Positions 22,201-34,357 of a DNA stretch of 64,000 nucleotides are shown piece after piece. The notes beneath the pieces were generated by a model. That model was not told the DNA's origin, made no database searches, and was given only the letters and a program-made list of their open reading frames with translations. The translations under genes were made by a program, and so were the position numbers. This DNA comes from Berghia stephanieae (taxonomy: Eukaryota > Mollusca > Gastropoda > Nudibranchia > Aeolidiidae). Where the stretch lies: positions 56,952,634 through 57,016,633 of the forward strand of contig CM067446.1 in NCBI GenBank assembly GCA_034508935.3. Direction: 5' to 3'. Position 1 is the stretch's first letter. Each line of letters opens with the position of its first letter.

Positions 22201-23959
22201 TCCTCTGGTACCAAACTTTCATATCTGGTTTCAACTTTCAATGGTATCCATGTCCCTTTAGTCCAAGGTTTATTTCCCACTGATATCCTGTTTACATAGT
22301 CCCAGGTTCACTCCCCACTGGCGCCCACCTCCTATAGTGTCAGGTTTCTCTCTCCTCTGGTACCCAACTCCCAAATGCGGCTTCAACTCCCAATGGTATC
22401 CATCTCCCTTTAGTCCCAGATTTATTTCCTACTGATCTCCATTTTAAATAGTCCCAGGTTCACTCCCCACTGGCGCCCACCCCCTATAGTGTCATGTTCA
22501 TTCTCCTCTGGTACCAAGCTCTCATATCCGGCTTCAACTTTCAATGGTATCCATCTCCCTTTAGTCCCAGGTTTATTTCCCACTGATATCCTGTTTACAT
22601 AGTCCCAGGTTCACTCCCACTGGCGCACACCTCCTATAGTGTCAGGTTCATTCTCCTCTGGTACCAAACTCTCATACCCGGCTTCAAATTTTAATGGTAT
22701 CCATCTCCCTTTAGTCCCAGGTTTATTTCCCACTGATATCCTTTTTACATATTCCCAGGTTAAATCCCCACTGGTGTGCAATTCCCTGAATCCCAGGTTC
22801 ACTCCTCACTGGCGCCCACCTTCTATAGTGTCAGGTTCATTCTCCTCTTGTACTCAACTCCCATATCCGGCTTCAACTTTCAATGGTATCCATCTCCCTT
22901 TAGTCCCAGGTTTATTTCCCACTGATATCCTGTTTACATAGTCCCAGGTTCACTCCCCACTGGCGCCCACCCCCTATAGTATCATGTTCATTCTCCTCTG
23001 GTACCAAGCTCTCATATCCGGCTTCAACTTTCAATGGTATCCATCTCCCTTTAGTCCCAGGTTTATTTCCCACTGATATCCTGTTTACATAGTCCCAGGT
23101 TCACTCCACACTGGCGCCCATCTCCTATAGTGTCAGGTTCATTCTCCTCTGGTACTCAACTCCCACATCCGGCTTCAACTTTCAATGGTATCCATCTCCC
23201 TTTAGTCCCAGGTTTATTTCCCACTGATATCATTTTTACACAGTCCCAGGTTAACTCCCCACTGGTGTGCAATTCCCTGAGTCCCAGGTTCACTCCCCAC
23301 TGGCGCCCACCTTCTATAGTGTCAGGTTCATTCTCCTCTGGTACTCAACTCCCATATCCGGCTTCAACTTTCAATGGTATCCATCTCCCTTTAGTCCCAG
23401 CTTTATTTCCCACTGATATCCTTTTTACACAGTCCCAGGTTAACTCCCCACTGGTGTGCAATTCACTGACTCCCAGGATCACCCCCCACTGTTGCCAAAC
23501 TCCCATAACTTTGCCGGACATTGTCGGGTTTCGGCGGGTTTCGGCGGGTTTCGTAATAAAGCACTAATTCTTTTTTACGAAACCCGCCGAAACCGGCCGA
23601 TAACCTTAGTCTCAGGTTCACTCCCGACTGGTGTACACTTTCCTGAGTCTCGGGTTCACTCCCCACAGTTGTCTACTTCCCATAACTTTGCTGGATATTG
23701 TCGGGTTTCGCCGGGTTTCGGCGGGTTTCGGCGGGTTTCGTAAAAAGCACTGGTTCTTTTTTACGAAACCCGCCGAAACCCAGTCCCAGGTTCACTCCCC
23801 AATGGTGTACACTTCCCTGAGTTCTAGGTTCACTCCCCACTGCCACCTACTTCCCATAACTTTGTCGGGATTCCTCGGGTTTCGTCGGGTTTCGGCGGGT
23901 TTCGGCGGGTTTCGCAGGGTTTCGGCGGGTTTCGGCGGGTTTCGTAAAAAAGACACACC
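19248..23959. mobile_element. Foldback-type element with satellite arms
   Basis: Both ends read inward GGTGTGTCTTTTTTACG. Next, in each arm, come clusters of a 10-bp repeat (CGAAACCCGC or its complement), then tandem units of about 151 bp with an occasional ~190-bp variant. The key words are ACTAAAGGGAGATGG, GGTACCAGAGGAG, GGCGCCAGTGGGGAG and CAGGATATCAGTGGGA. The left arm runs to about 22035 and the right arm is its inverted counterpart, with essentially no spacer and no transposase gene. The right arm is about 0.85 kb shorter, mostly inner units. An 11-bp direct repeat flanks it. ORFs inside are repeat artefacts. Confidence 0.88.
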
Positions 23960-23970
23960 GCTATTTCGCT
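23960..23970 (+). repeat. Right 11-bp target-site duplication of the foldback element
   Basis: GCTATTTCGCT follows GACACACC directly. On the left side one extra G separates the repeat from GGTGTG. Confidence 0.8.
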
Positions 23971-24479
23971 TGGCATGACTTCACGATCAATTAAAGGATA
24001 TCGAATATTTATATATTATCGACTTCTGCTCGTCAGATAAATAAACTGCTATACTGCTATAATCTTACTATATCTGTTCTAAAATTAGACAGCAACGTGC
24101 AGCGCTGTTGGTTTAGTAGTACAGTGGTTTCCGCCCAAGTGTCTACTGATCGGAAAGTAAGAAAACTATGCACCATGGAACACTAGAAATAATATAAGCC
24201 AAAGAGTTCACATTAGCTCTACATTATAATGTGTTACATGTTCATTTAAATCGTGCATTATCTGCTTATGAAAGTGATCCTTAATGTTTAAACGAACTAG
24301 CGTCTTACTACTCAGAGTAGACTCATTAATAACAGGCCAACCATTACTAAAAAAGAATTATAATCCAAGTTTAACATTGTTATAATGGACAATCTTTTGC
24401 GTCATTTTTATGAGTCACATTTACTCCTTTATCTTTTTCTCCATACAAAAAAAAAAAAAGAAAAGAAGAGTGGCATGGA
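23971..24479. other. No gene; small repeat fragments
   Basis: AACATTGTTATAATGGACAA near 24370 matches half of the hairpin MITE at 18358. A tRNA D-arm-like GGTTTAGTAGTACAGTGG near 24110 lacks a B box. Confidence 0.45.
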
Positions 24480-25410
24480 TAGTGAATGTCTCAATAACTA
24501 TCGCCCCGTTTCCAACCTACCCTTCATGTCAAACATTTTAGAAAATGCAGAATTGTAGCAATTATCTAAACATATCTTTACGAATAAATTGCAGGTAGGT
24601 TTTCAGTCAGCATACCGCCGAATACCGCCCAAACCACAGTACCGAAACCGCTCTTTTGAGGATTGCCAACGATCTTCTACAAGTGAGGGACAAGGGGAAA
24701 ACATCTATTCTTTGTCTCCTTGATGTATCGCTTTTAACACGATCGACCAGGGTATTATTTTGAAACACCTTCAAATTATTTTCGGCATCTCTGACGTAAC
24801 TTTCCGAGGGTTTACCTCTTATTTTGCATGGGAGTACACAATTCTTGCCAATAGGCAGCAGCCTCTTATGGTTCACACTACTATGTTATGACGATCGACC
24901 CAATCAGCAAAGTCCGGTCCGCATTCGTGCACCGTCGCGAACCCGCCGGGTAGCATCGTCACAACACTCCTTTCGACTAGATGCTCTGCCGTCTCGGGTT
25001 CTTGCCCACAGCGTGGACATATTGGACAGGTAGTAAGACCCCACCGATGTAGCGCACTTATTGGCGAATCAACTTCAGCAGAACAAGATATACTGTATGG
25101 AAAGCCCCAAGGATCCGTTCTCGGCCCTGTTTTGTTCAATGCCTGCTGCCATCACTCTTCAACAGCACGATTTACTGTCTCATTTCTAAGATTAACAGCA
25201 TATTATGTGTAAATTCGAGCATCAAATTCAAGATAGCAAAATATGAAAGCCGTGTCAAAGATAGAAAGACATGGATGTATCAGAATAAATTGAAATTGAA
25301 CGGCGATAAGACCGAAGCCCTTTTTATTTGTGGAAGAAAAAAAACATCGCTTCCACAACTGATGATAGTGCAATTCCCCTTTCGGACAAAGCTAAAAATC
25401 TCGGGAAAAC
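24480..25410 (+). mobile_element. CR1/L2-like LINE remnant, decayed, with an insertion
   Basis: RT pieces in order on the plus strand: LNNYRPVSNLPFMSNILENA, QVGFQSAYR, ILKHLQIIFGISDV, YGKPQGSVLGPVLFN (the GxPQGSxLGPxLF motif, near 25095) and MYQNKLKLNGDKTEALF. Several frame changes and stops separate them. It is interrupted by an antisense fragment of another LINE at about 24890-25066. Confidence 0.75.
24890..25066 (-). mobile_element. Antisense LINE C-terminal fragment nested in the CR1/L2-like LINE
   Basis: The minus strand reads ISALHRWGLTTCPICPRCGQ then EPETAEHLV, a Cys/His knuckle of the LINE C-terminal type and unlike the surrounding element. It sits exactly where the host RT frame is broken, between ...QQPLMVHTTM and STSAEQDILYGKPQGS. 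Confidence 0.6.
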
Positions 25411-26031
25411 ACAATAAAATAAAAAGACATCTAAAAAATCAGGCTGCCTCGACTGGGGATCAGGAAGTCTCAGTTCGATTCCCAGTAGTGGCTAATTTTT
25501 TTTTTTTTTTAGGGGGGGGTTATTTTTTTTTTAAACCATAATTCTGCCTGAAGCCTTGGATCGTGAAAATTCTAACGAAAGAGTGATAATGGAGGCTTCG
25601 GATTGGAGCAATTCAGATTATTCCCAAAATTTGGCTTAATTCTTCTTATCTCGTTGGAAGTGTGGAAGCACTGTTGTGTGGCAGATTGTTTTTGCAGCAT
25701 CGATCTGGCAACCCTATCGTATCCACCGACCACCGTTTCCACTCTCCACCATAAACCAAGATTGCCAGATGAACCCGTGCATAGCCAATTGGGTCAAAAT
25801 TGGACATACAGAGAACTGTATCATTATTGATTTGTAATTGATTTTTGATATATCAACAACATTTCTTTTGCTATTTTATCAAAGCCAACAAGTATCTTAA
25901 AGAGGAGGCCAGAGTGTTAGTAGTTTCGGTCACATAAGTTTTATGTGATTTTTTTTTTTGATTTTTAAAATTTTTTTTTTTCAGATTAATTTGGCTACAA
26001 AGAACTCTTCTCATCTGGCAGCATTGCTTGG
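25411..26031. other. No gene; a tRNA-like scrap
   Basis: CAGTTCGATTCCCAG near 25473 resembles a B box and T arm without a recognisable A box, followed by T-runs. ATCTGGCAACCCTA near 25708 resembles the end of the hAT element that begins at 26040. Confidence 0.4.
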
Positions 26032-26039
26032 ACCCGGAG

Positions 26040-26704
26040 CAGGGTTGCCAGTTTGGCATTTTAAATGCCAGATTCCAAAAATCTGGCATTTTTGAAAACC
26101 GTTTGGCATTAGAAAAAATCATTTGGCATTTGGCATTTTCATTTGGCATTTTCTTTTCTTGTATATTATACTTCAAATGACACCTTTTCTTAATTATTTC
26201 TAAACGCGTAAAAACAAATCTCTTCACATCGCAAAACTTTGCTATTAAAACTGTGATGGATATTGTTTCTAATTTTTTTCTCTATAACTTCTTTGGACTC
26301 TGCACTTGAACCAGATTCAACAAAAAACATCATAAGAAACACGAAACAGTAAGTTTTCTTAATTGTCAATAATTATTTAACTGTTTACGTATTTACCTTT
26401 CATGTTAATGTATTTCTTTTTCATTCTTAAAATCCAACCGTGGTGTAGTGGTTTAGCACTTCACTTAGTAGTCAGTAGGTAAAAAATTACCCCAACAGGA
26501 AATTTAGTATAATTAAAAAAAAAAAAAAAAGAAAAAGAAAAGAAAACACGCAAGCCACCAGGATATGATAGTAAATTGTCTATCAAAAGTGAGTAGTTTT
26601 CTTAGTGGGGGTGGGAGTCAACAGACTTTGGCATTTTTTGGAGTGTTTTGGCATTTTTTGAGTCTTCCCCTGGCATTTTGTTGAAAAATAATCTGGCAAC
26701 CCTG
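26040..26704. mobile_element. Non-autonomous hAT element
   Basis: Ends CAGGGTTGCCAG and CTGGCAACCCTG are perfect inverted repeats. Direct 8-bp duplications ACCCGGAG lie at 26032-26039 and 26705-26712, the hallmark length of hAT. Subterminal TTTGGCATTTT motifs repeat near both ends. It is 665 bp with no transposase. Confidence 0.92.
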
Positions 26705-26712
26705 ACCCGGAG

Positions 26713-27339
26713 GATTATCTCCTAGTCCTACTCTAGATAAATAAATATAAATTATAATCCTTCATGTCACCAAAATAAATTGAGCTAAAGGAAATTAGAA
26801 ATGGTGCTGAGAACTGGGTGCAAGAGAGCCAGCGTTAGAGCATAGAACTATATATTATATACGGTGAGTTTTTTTGGTTTAGGATTTAGGCAGGGCGGTT
26901 TACTTAGACTTAGACTTAGAAATAATTTTGTTGTACGGTCGACAGAAAACCAACTTTTTTTTTACTAGATTGGCCTGGGCTTGGTCTGTTGTTCATGACT
27001 TTTGAAACTGGAAAAATAATCAACAGATCATTTTCATTTCTATCTAATAATAAAGAACGAGGAATAGGAATGGGGCAACCGTTGGGTAGGAGTAGTAAGT
27101 AGTGGGTTAGTAACGAGAAGAAGGTGGCGGCAAGGACATCGATCAGTCCACTGCTACACTCTAGACCTAACCTAGAGTGTTGAAATATTGTCACTTTGCA
27201 AAAGAAAGGATCCCAGCCAACTTGCCCCTACACGTTTTACTAACCAGAGACCCTTCCACATTCCCAACCAATATAAATTGTAATGCTCTGTTGTTTGGCG
27301 TTTCGCAATATATATTCTGAGACTGAGACGTATTCAGTC
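26713..27339. other. No feature recognised
   Basis: Unique-looking flank between the hAT element and the RTE LINE. Small ORFs lack family signatures. Confidence 0.45.
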
Positions 27340-28449
27340 TTCTCATGTAGTTCCATATCTGAAGCAGACGTCGGAGGTCATCTTCCGCCAAGCTGATCTA
27401 TCTCTTGCCAATTCTATTAAAGCAGCGCCACCTTTCTCAGCTTCATCTGTCCAAGTTCTTATCCCTTTCAAATACGTTATTCTTTGTCTTCCTCTTATTC
27501 TTTTTCCATTCATCTTTCCAGTCAAGGCGAGTATTTCCAAACCAGGGTGGCGGATAATGTGTCCTAAAAATTCCATTTGGCGTTTGATGATTTTTGTTAT
27601 CAGTGATCTTTTTCTGTTTGCCATTTCTAAAATTTCTTCATTTCTTTTCCTTTCCATCCATGACACCCTCATCATTCTTCTGTAAAACCACATTTCCACT
27701 GCCTCCAGTCTTTTAACCTGGTCTTGTTTATGGTCCAGCTCTCACAACCATATAGCAGCACAGACAGTACATAGCAATCCAGGACTTTGATTTTTGTTTT
27801 CATGCTAATATTCCTGTTTTTCATAATTGTATGCAGCTGGTTGAATGCATTCTTCGCCATACCTATTCTTTTCTTTATTTCACAATCTGATTTTCCATTG
27901 GATGTTACATTGAAGCCTAAATATTTGAAACATTCAACTTGTTGTATTGTTTGTCCTCTGCTTGTTATTACACAGGCTGGTGGGTTATTATTTTTAGATA
28001 CCGTCATACATTCTGTTTTAGATATATTCAGTTCCAGTCCCATATTTTCACTACTCCTGACTACAACATCCAGCAATTCTTGTAGTTCATGTTCAGATTC
28101 TGCCAGTAGAACCGTATCATCTGCATACCTCAGATTTGTTACATTCTTTCCTCCAATACACACCCCCTTCTTATGTTCGATATCTCTTAATATCATTTCA
28201 CTATAGAGGTTGAATAAATCTGGAGACAAAACACACCCCTGCCTAACTCCTCTTCTAATAGGTGTAAAACTGCTTAGCTCGTTGTCAACACGCATTGCTG
28301 CTTCTTGTTCCCAGTACAAATTCCGTAATATTCTTAAATCTTTACCATCAATGTCCAAGGATGATAGAATTTTGAATAGTTTTTCGTGTTGTACTTTATC
28401 AAAGGCTTTTGAATAGTCGATGAAACACATATCAGTCTTCAGATTGTTC
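27340..28449 (-). mobile_element. RTE-type LINE, 5'-truncated
   Basis: The minus strand from 28451 codes FIDYSKAFDKVQHEKLFKIL, GVRQGCVLSPDLFNLYSEMI, NLRYADDTVLLAESEHEL (YADD catalytic box), ECFKYLGFNVTSNGKS and LLYGCESWT. After a frame change near 27690 it continues with MWFYRRMMRVSWMERKRNEE and HIIRHPGLEILALTGK to a stop near 27345. Fingers, palm and thumb are largely present. The endonuclease half is missing, cut at the junction with the next LINE fragment. The same family occurs at the right end of the window. Confidence 0.88.
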
Positions 28450-28830
28450 AAAACAGCGCTGCCAGATTAGTATTCATGAAGCATAGGTGCGATTCTGCCA
28501 GATCTCTGCTTCATGACCTGCAATGGCTGCCTGTTGAGAAAAGGATTAAATTCAAAGCTTGTGTTTTAGTATATCATTGTCTTGAAAGTACTGCCCCTTC
28601 CTACCTTTTGAAACTAATTGAAAGATATTCATATATTCAAAACCCTACCCCTTACGTTCGGCCAGTGATTCCACCACACTAGTTGTCCCTCGATTACACG
28701 AAATGCTGGAATGAGATCCTTTTCTCATTTCGGATCCTCTGTTTGGAACGCCTTACCACAGAGCATCATGAAAAAGAATCTTCTATTTTTAAATGTTCGC
28801 CTAAAACATATATATTTTGATTTTAGTAAA
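28450..28830 (+). mobile_element. L2/CR1-like LINE, C-terminal fragment
   Basis: QNSAARLVFMKHRCDSARSL, LHDLQWLPVEKRIKFKACVL and TAPSYLLKLIERYS are the end of the L2/CR1 polyprotein. They are followed in another frame by LWNALPQSIMKK-like text. It abuts the RTE element head-on at about 28450. Confidence 0.75.
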
Positions 28831-29185
28831 TGATATGAGAAGCAAAATAGGTGTCTGGTTGGTGTTGTGTGTGTGTGTGAATGAGTATGTTTCAGCCAAA
28901 GTAATTTGTTATTTAAGCACTTAGAGTCTGGTGTCTTGGGAGTTACAGTTAAGTTTTCAGCATTATTTATTATTTTGAATAAACCCACGGGCCAGAGCAC
29001 ACTCCATTCCAATTTTTCCTCTTTACTTTTTCTTTTAAATTAAAAAAGTGTAAGAGTAAGGGGACTGGGTTATTGACTGGGAGATATTCCATATATGCAA
29101 GTGCTACTTCAATTACTGTTATTTAGATATACTGAGTTGCTCACTTGGACTTTAAATTAAAGGGTTTTTCGTAAAGACTTCGTGG
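28831..29185. other. No feature recognised
   Basis: AT-rich, includes a short GTGTGTGT run near 28868. Confidence 0.45.
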
Positions 29186-29189
29186 TCTC

Positions 29190-29659
29190 TGTAGTAACTA
29201 CCGTGATTGCCAGAACTCGGTATTCTGGCTGTAGGACTCAATGGCTAGGATGGGTCCAGATGGCCGGTGAATCACGGAATTACTGAGTTAAAACTAGATA
29301 TTAAATAGATAATGTTAAAGTATAAAAATATAGCTTACCCTGAATCTAGTTGTATGGTAGAGGTGTTAAGAAAAGGTCTGTAAATGTGAGTCTGTAAAGG
29401 AGTAGGTGAAGAGAGTCTGTTGAATGTAGAGCTTGAAGTGTTCAGAAGTAAGTGTGCAGTAGGTAAGTGTCGTAAGTAAGTGTGGAAGTAAGAGTCGTAG
29501 GTAAGAGTCGTAGGTGAGTGTGTAGGTAAGTGTATGTATCGAGAGGTCCACTCGGCTTTATATGGGCCGGGTCAGCTCGGGACGAGGCAGAGCGGAAGTA
29601 GGAATGACCATTGCCAAGGTCACTAGCCGTACAATTATTTACGGCTAGAGATCCCTACA
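29190..29659 (-). mobile_element. Solo LTR (LTR retrotransposon fossil)
   Basis: A 470-bp unit on the minus strand begins TGTAGGGATC and ends TTACTACA, so it has TGTAG/CTACA termini. The 4-bp direct repeat GAGA (minus sense) flanks both sides at 29660-29663 and 29186-29189. A TATAAAG box lies within it near 29562. No internal region is adjacent. The 4-bp duplication suggests a Gypsy-type element. Age cannot be estimated without a partner LTR, but the clean ends suggest it is not ancient. Confidence 0.72.
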
Positions 29660-29663
29660 TCTC

Positions 29664-30361
29664 TTAAGATTTTAAAATTTTCTTTTTCTTTTGTTCTCAA
29701 CAGGGGAAGGCAGGGAGAATTTAAAAAAACTTTCGAAAAAGATACATAGACACCTAATCGGGAAGAGTGGGGTCCACTACGACTCCCCAGTTATATTTTC
29801 AATTTTTACTTTATTGACTGGTGTCAAAACAATGACATGAAGAATACTCTGATTCTGTGGGACCATCAAATGTAAAGGAGGGATAGCTTATAAAATAATA
29901 TAATATTATATTAGAAAATATGTTTTTATTTCAAATTCCATGCTTCCCCCTCAGTGGCTAGGTGGTTCAGCAATATGGTACAATGCAAGCGGGTATTTGG
30001 AACAGCTGCCTAATTGGAACGGTCTGTTGTTGACTGAATTTTTTCAATTTCTACTGATTAATTGGAATGCATGCCAGTTAAATGGAACGATTTCAGACTT
30101 TAAAAACGTTGCAATAATTTTTTTTCTTTCCTAAATATTAAAAAAAATATAATCATTGTATTGAGATTAACAATAAAAGAACCATCCCATGTCCTCAATG
30201 GAACAAATTGGCCTGTTAATTAAAAATGGCATCAAGCCTGTCACCAACCTTTCACATGTGGTTGAACGTTATACTTTACGTCTTTGACCATTTCTTAGAA
30301 TTGCAAATAATGTGAGTTTGGATAATGATGCAATGAATAATTTGACTTGATCATTTGCATT
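29664..30361. other. No gene recognised
   Basis: AT-rich. Contains several AATTGGAAC-like words at 29995-30190, too scattered to call an element. Confidence 0.45.
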
Positions 30362-32140
<1,779 letters not shown>

Positions 32141-32214
32141 CAATGGTGTAATGTGTTTAATTTATAGTGAAACAGGATTTATGTGTTTTTGATCTATTTA
32201 AGCTGTTTTCGTAT

Positions 32215-33413
32215 CAGGCCTGTAAATCTTCCAACAATTGTCGGATTTCCGACAGTACGATTTTGCTGAATATATTCTGTTAAGTGCTAACATTAAAAAA
32301 AATAATAATAATAGTACTAATAACATTCATAACATCAAAAAACAAAACCAACAAAACTGATAATAAAAGAGTGTTATTTCGTGCCTCAAAAAATTTTTTC
32401 TATTCCGTTTCGAATGCTGACTTTAAAAAAAAGAAGAAACTTTTTATTTGTTGCATCAAAGACAAAACAAACTAGTTAGCTTGTTATATTATCATTCCAC
32501 CTACACGCCCTGCTAGACGTGGATGTAGTCACTGCCTACTATGCCACAGATGAGAGAGAGGGGTGACAGTGTCTTGCTTGTCGTGAGTCGTTGAACACAT
32601 GCATAGTCAGTAATCAACTGACATGCACAGTGTGTGTCAGACCAGGCTGTTTCTCTCTATTTTGCTACTGATACATGATACGCAAATCTCTGGTTGGTTA
32701 TTTTCCTCCCTATAGTTTTTTTTTGTTTTCGATCGAAAGACAACTGGGAAAAATAATGCGAGCTAAATATTTTTCGTCGGAAAGTGATTGACTGCTCTCA
32801 GCTCAAGTTTTCTTTCCTTATGGCTGTGATTGTTTAAATTTTTCTCTTTTTCCTCCTTCCCACAGGACCGCACCACCTCCTAATCCTCCTCTTCCTCTCT
32901 TCTTCTCTTCTTCTTCTTCTTCTTCTTCTTCTTCTTCTTCTTCTTCTTCTTCTTCTTCTTCTTCTTCTTCTTCTTCTTCTTCTTCTTCTTCTTCTTCTTC
33001 TTCTTCTTCTTCTTCTTCTTCTTCCAAAAGGTGAAAGAATCAACTTAAAAATTTAACACAAACAAGAGCGAAGATAAAGGAGCTTCTTGTGTCAAGTATT
33101 AGACATCGATATACACATCCTTAAAAAATGTAGGAATTGTTCTCTTCCTTTCATTTTACAACTAACTCAGACCTGGGACGAGAGATGTGTGTACTCTCTC
33201 AAATAATTGGGATTTTTTTTTTTTGGTATCATAAAATATGGACTTGTTTATTGTATTATAAATGAGTTGGGGAAAGTGACATCATTTGACTAGTCAATTG
33301 ACGTGTCTATTTGTATTGGTGTTTATTAATTAATCCATATTTTTGTCCTGTTGGTCTATTTTCGTATGTTCAAAAAGTTCTGACAATTTTTTCACCAACC
33401 ATTTATAGGCCTG
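32215..33413 (+). mobile_element. CAGGCCTG inverted-repeat element, copy A
   Basis: Begins CAGGCCTGTAAATCTTCC and ends ACCATTTATAGGCCTG, giving about 14-bp terminal inverted repeats. It is collinear with copy B at 45592-46724 in the same orientation, including TCGGATTTCCGACAGTACG, TTTTTATTTGTTGCATCAAA, a (CTT)n tract, AGTTGGGGAAAGTGACAT and TTTTTTCACCAACC. Flanks TCGTAT and ATGTAT agree at four of six positions, compatible with an aged 6-bp target duplication. There is no transposase ORF. Confidence 0.85.
32901..33024. repeat. (CTT)n tract inside copy A
   Basis: Pure CTT run of about 124 bases at the same internal place as the CTT tract in copy B (46231-46343). Confidence 0.95.
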
Positions 33414-33535
33414 ATGTATGTGGTCATCAGGTATGATCACTCATTCTCTTCATTTCATCATTTTTAGTTTTTAAACTAAGATGCAGATTTTGAAATTTGA
33501 TTTGGAAGGTTTAAGATATACAAGTCAAGACGAAG

Positions 33536-33698
33536 ATGCAGCCACTCCAGGCAGTTCAGCAAGTTTCAGTTCCTTCTGTTACAAGTAACAATACACAGAA
33601 TGCTGCCTTTGAAATGCTGATGAATGCCATTGGATCTGTACTTGGCCCAGTGGTACACCAGTTGATAACAAGTGACCCAAGTCTGGTTCACATTAAAG
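33536..33698 (+). CDS. Ankyrin-DHHC palmitoyltransferase, first recognised exon
   Basis: ATG at 33536 opens MQPLQAVQQVSVPSVTSNNT and runs to SLVHIK. The donor GTAGGT starts at 33699, after one base of a Gly codon. An in-frame stop at 33512 lies just upstream, so ATG 33536 is the best start unless an acceptor lies in between (for example near 33525). The exon joins in phase with 34111. The 3' end of inverted-repeat element copy A is only 122 bp upstream, so the promoter or an earlier exon lies in or beyond that transposon. Confidence 0.65.
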
Positions 33699-34110
33699 GT
33701 AGGTTTTACTTTTACCCTATTCTTATGCTTGGAAATAATTTTGTCATTCTGGTTTTTCATGAAAATTTTTTTTGTTTTAATTTTAAAATGATATTTTAAA
33801 ATAAGTCTCAATAAGCAATAGTTTTCACTGTGGTTTTTGATGAATATATTAAAAACTCCCCATCAGTCTACCAAATCCAATGTAGCAAACACAGAGGTCA
33901 GAAGTGCAGTAGTTGAATACTTTATTGGTTAGGGGGGGGGGGGGGGGGGTGGAGTCATTTTTTTTCTTTTATACTAATGTCAGTTTAAAGAAAAAGAAAA
34001 ATTCTACTTGAATATTTATGTTTCGAAACACTAACACTATAGTATACACAACATATTGTTTTATTTTTTTGTTCAAGTTTTTTCTTTTTGACTTCTTTCT
34101 CCTTTCTCAG
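33699..34110 (+). other. Intron 1 of the palmitoyltransferase
   Basis: Non-coding, with a G homopolymer at 33932-33949. Confidence 0.7.
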
Positions 34111-34357
34111 GCTGGCATGGAATGACTGCCCTTCATCGGGCGTGTTTGATTGGTGATTACAATATAGTCTTAATGCTAGTTCAAGCCAATTCTGATGTAA
34201 ATGCGCTAACAGATTTTGAAGAATCTCCCCTACATTATGCCAGTAAGAGAGGAATGCCAACAATTGTTCATCTTTTAGTCCAATGTGGAGCCAAAACTGA
34301 TACTCGTGACAAACGAGGGCGAAATGTTCTGCATCATGCTGCTGAAAATGGAGCTGT
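34111..34357 (+). CDS. Ankyrin-DHHC palmitoyltransferase, ankyrin exon
   Basis: Acceptor CTCAG ending at 34110, donor GTAAGT from 34358. The exon begins inside a Gly codon and ends with two bases of a Val codon. It encodes GWHGMTALHRACLIGDYNIV, LMLVQANSDVNALTDFEESP, LHYASKRGMPTIVHLLVQCG and AKTDTRDKRGRNVLHHAAEN. This is two full ankyrin repeats and the start of a third, with the TALH, PLHYA and VLHHAA helix starts. In this enzyme class the ankyrin repeats recruit substrates to the catalytic membrane domain. Confidence 0.93.

Noticed and set aside
19160-23978. ORFs rich in RRNPPKP or SGSFSSGT repeats
   Set aside because: Translations of the 10-bp and 151-bp satellites of the foldback element in several frames and both strands.
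24105-24140. tRNA gene or SINE head
   Set aside because: Only a D-arm-like stretch is present; no B box follows at a suitable distance.
25455-25495. tRNA gene
   Set aside because: B box and T arm are present but the A box, anticodon arm and acceptor pairing are not.
29360-29560. Minisatellite of AAGTAAGTGTCG-like words
   Set aside because: It falls wholly inside the solo LTR and is irregular, so it was treated as part of that fossil.
29990-30200. Mobile element with repeated AATTGGAAC words
   Set aside because: Words are unevenly spaced and no terminal repeats or target duplication could be defined.
32818-33043. Glu-rich or Arg-rich ORFs
   Set aside because: Translations of the (CTT)n tract in the inverted-repeat element.
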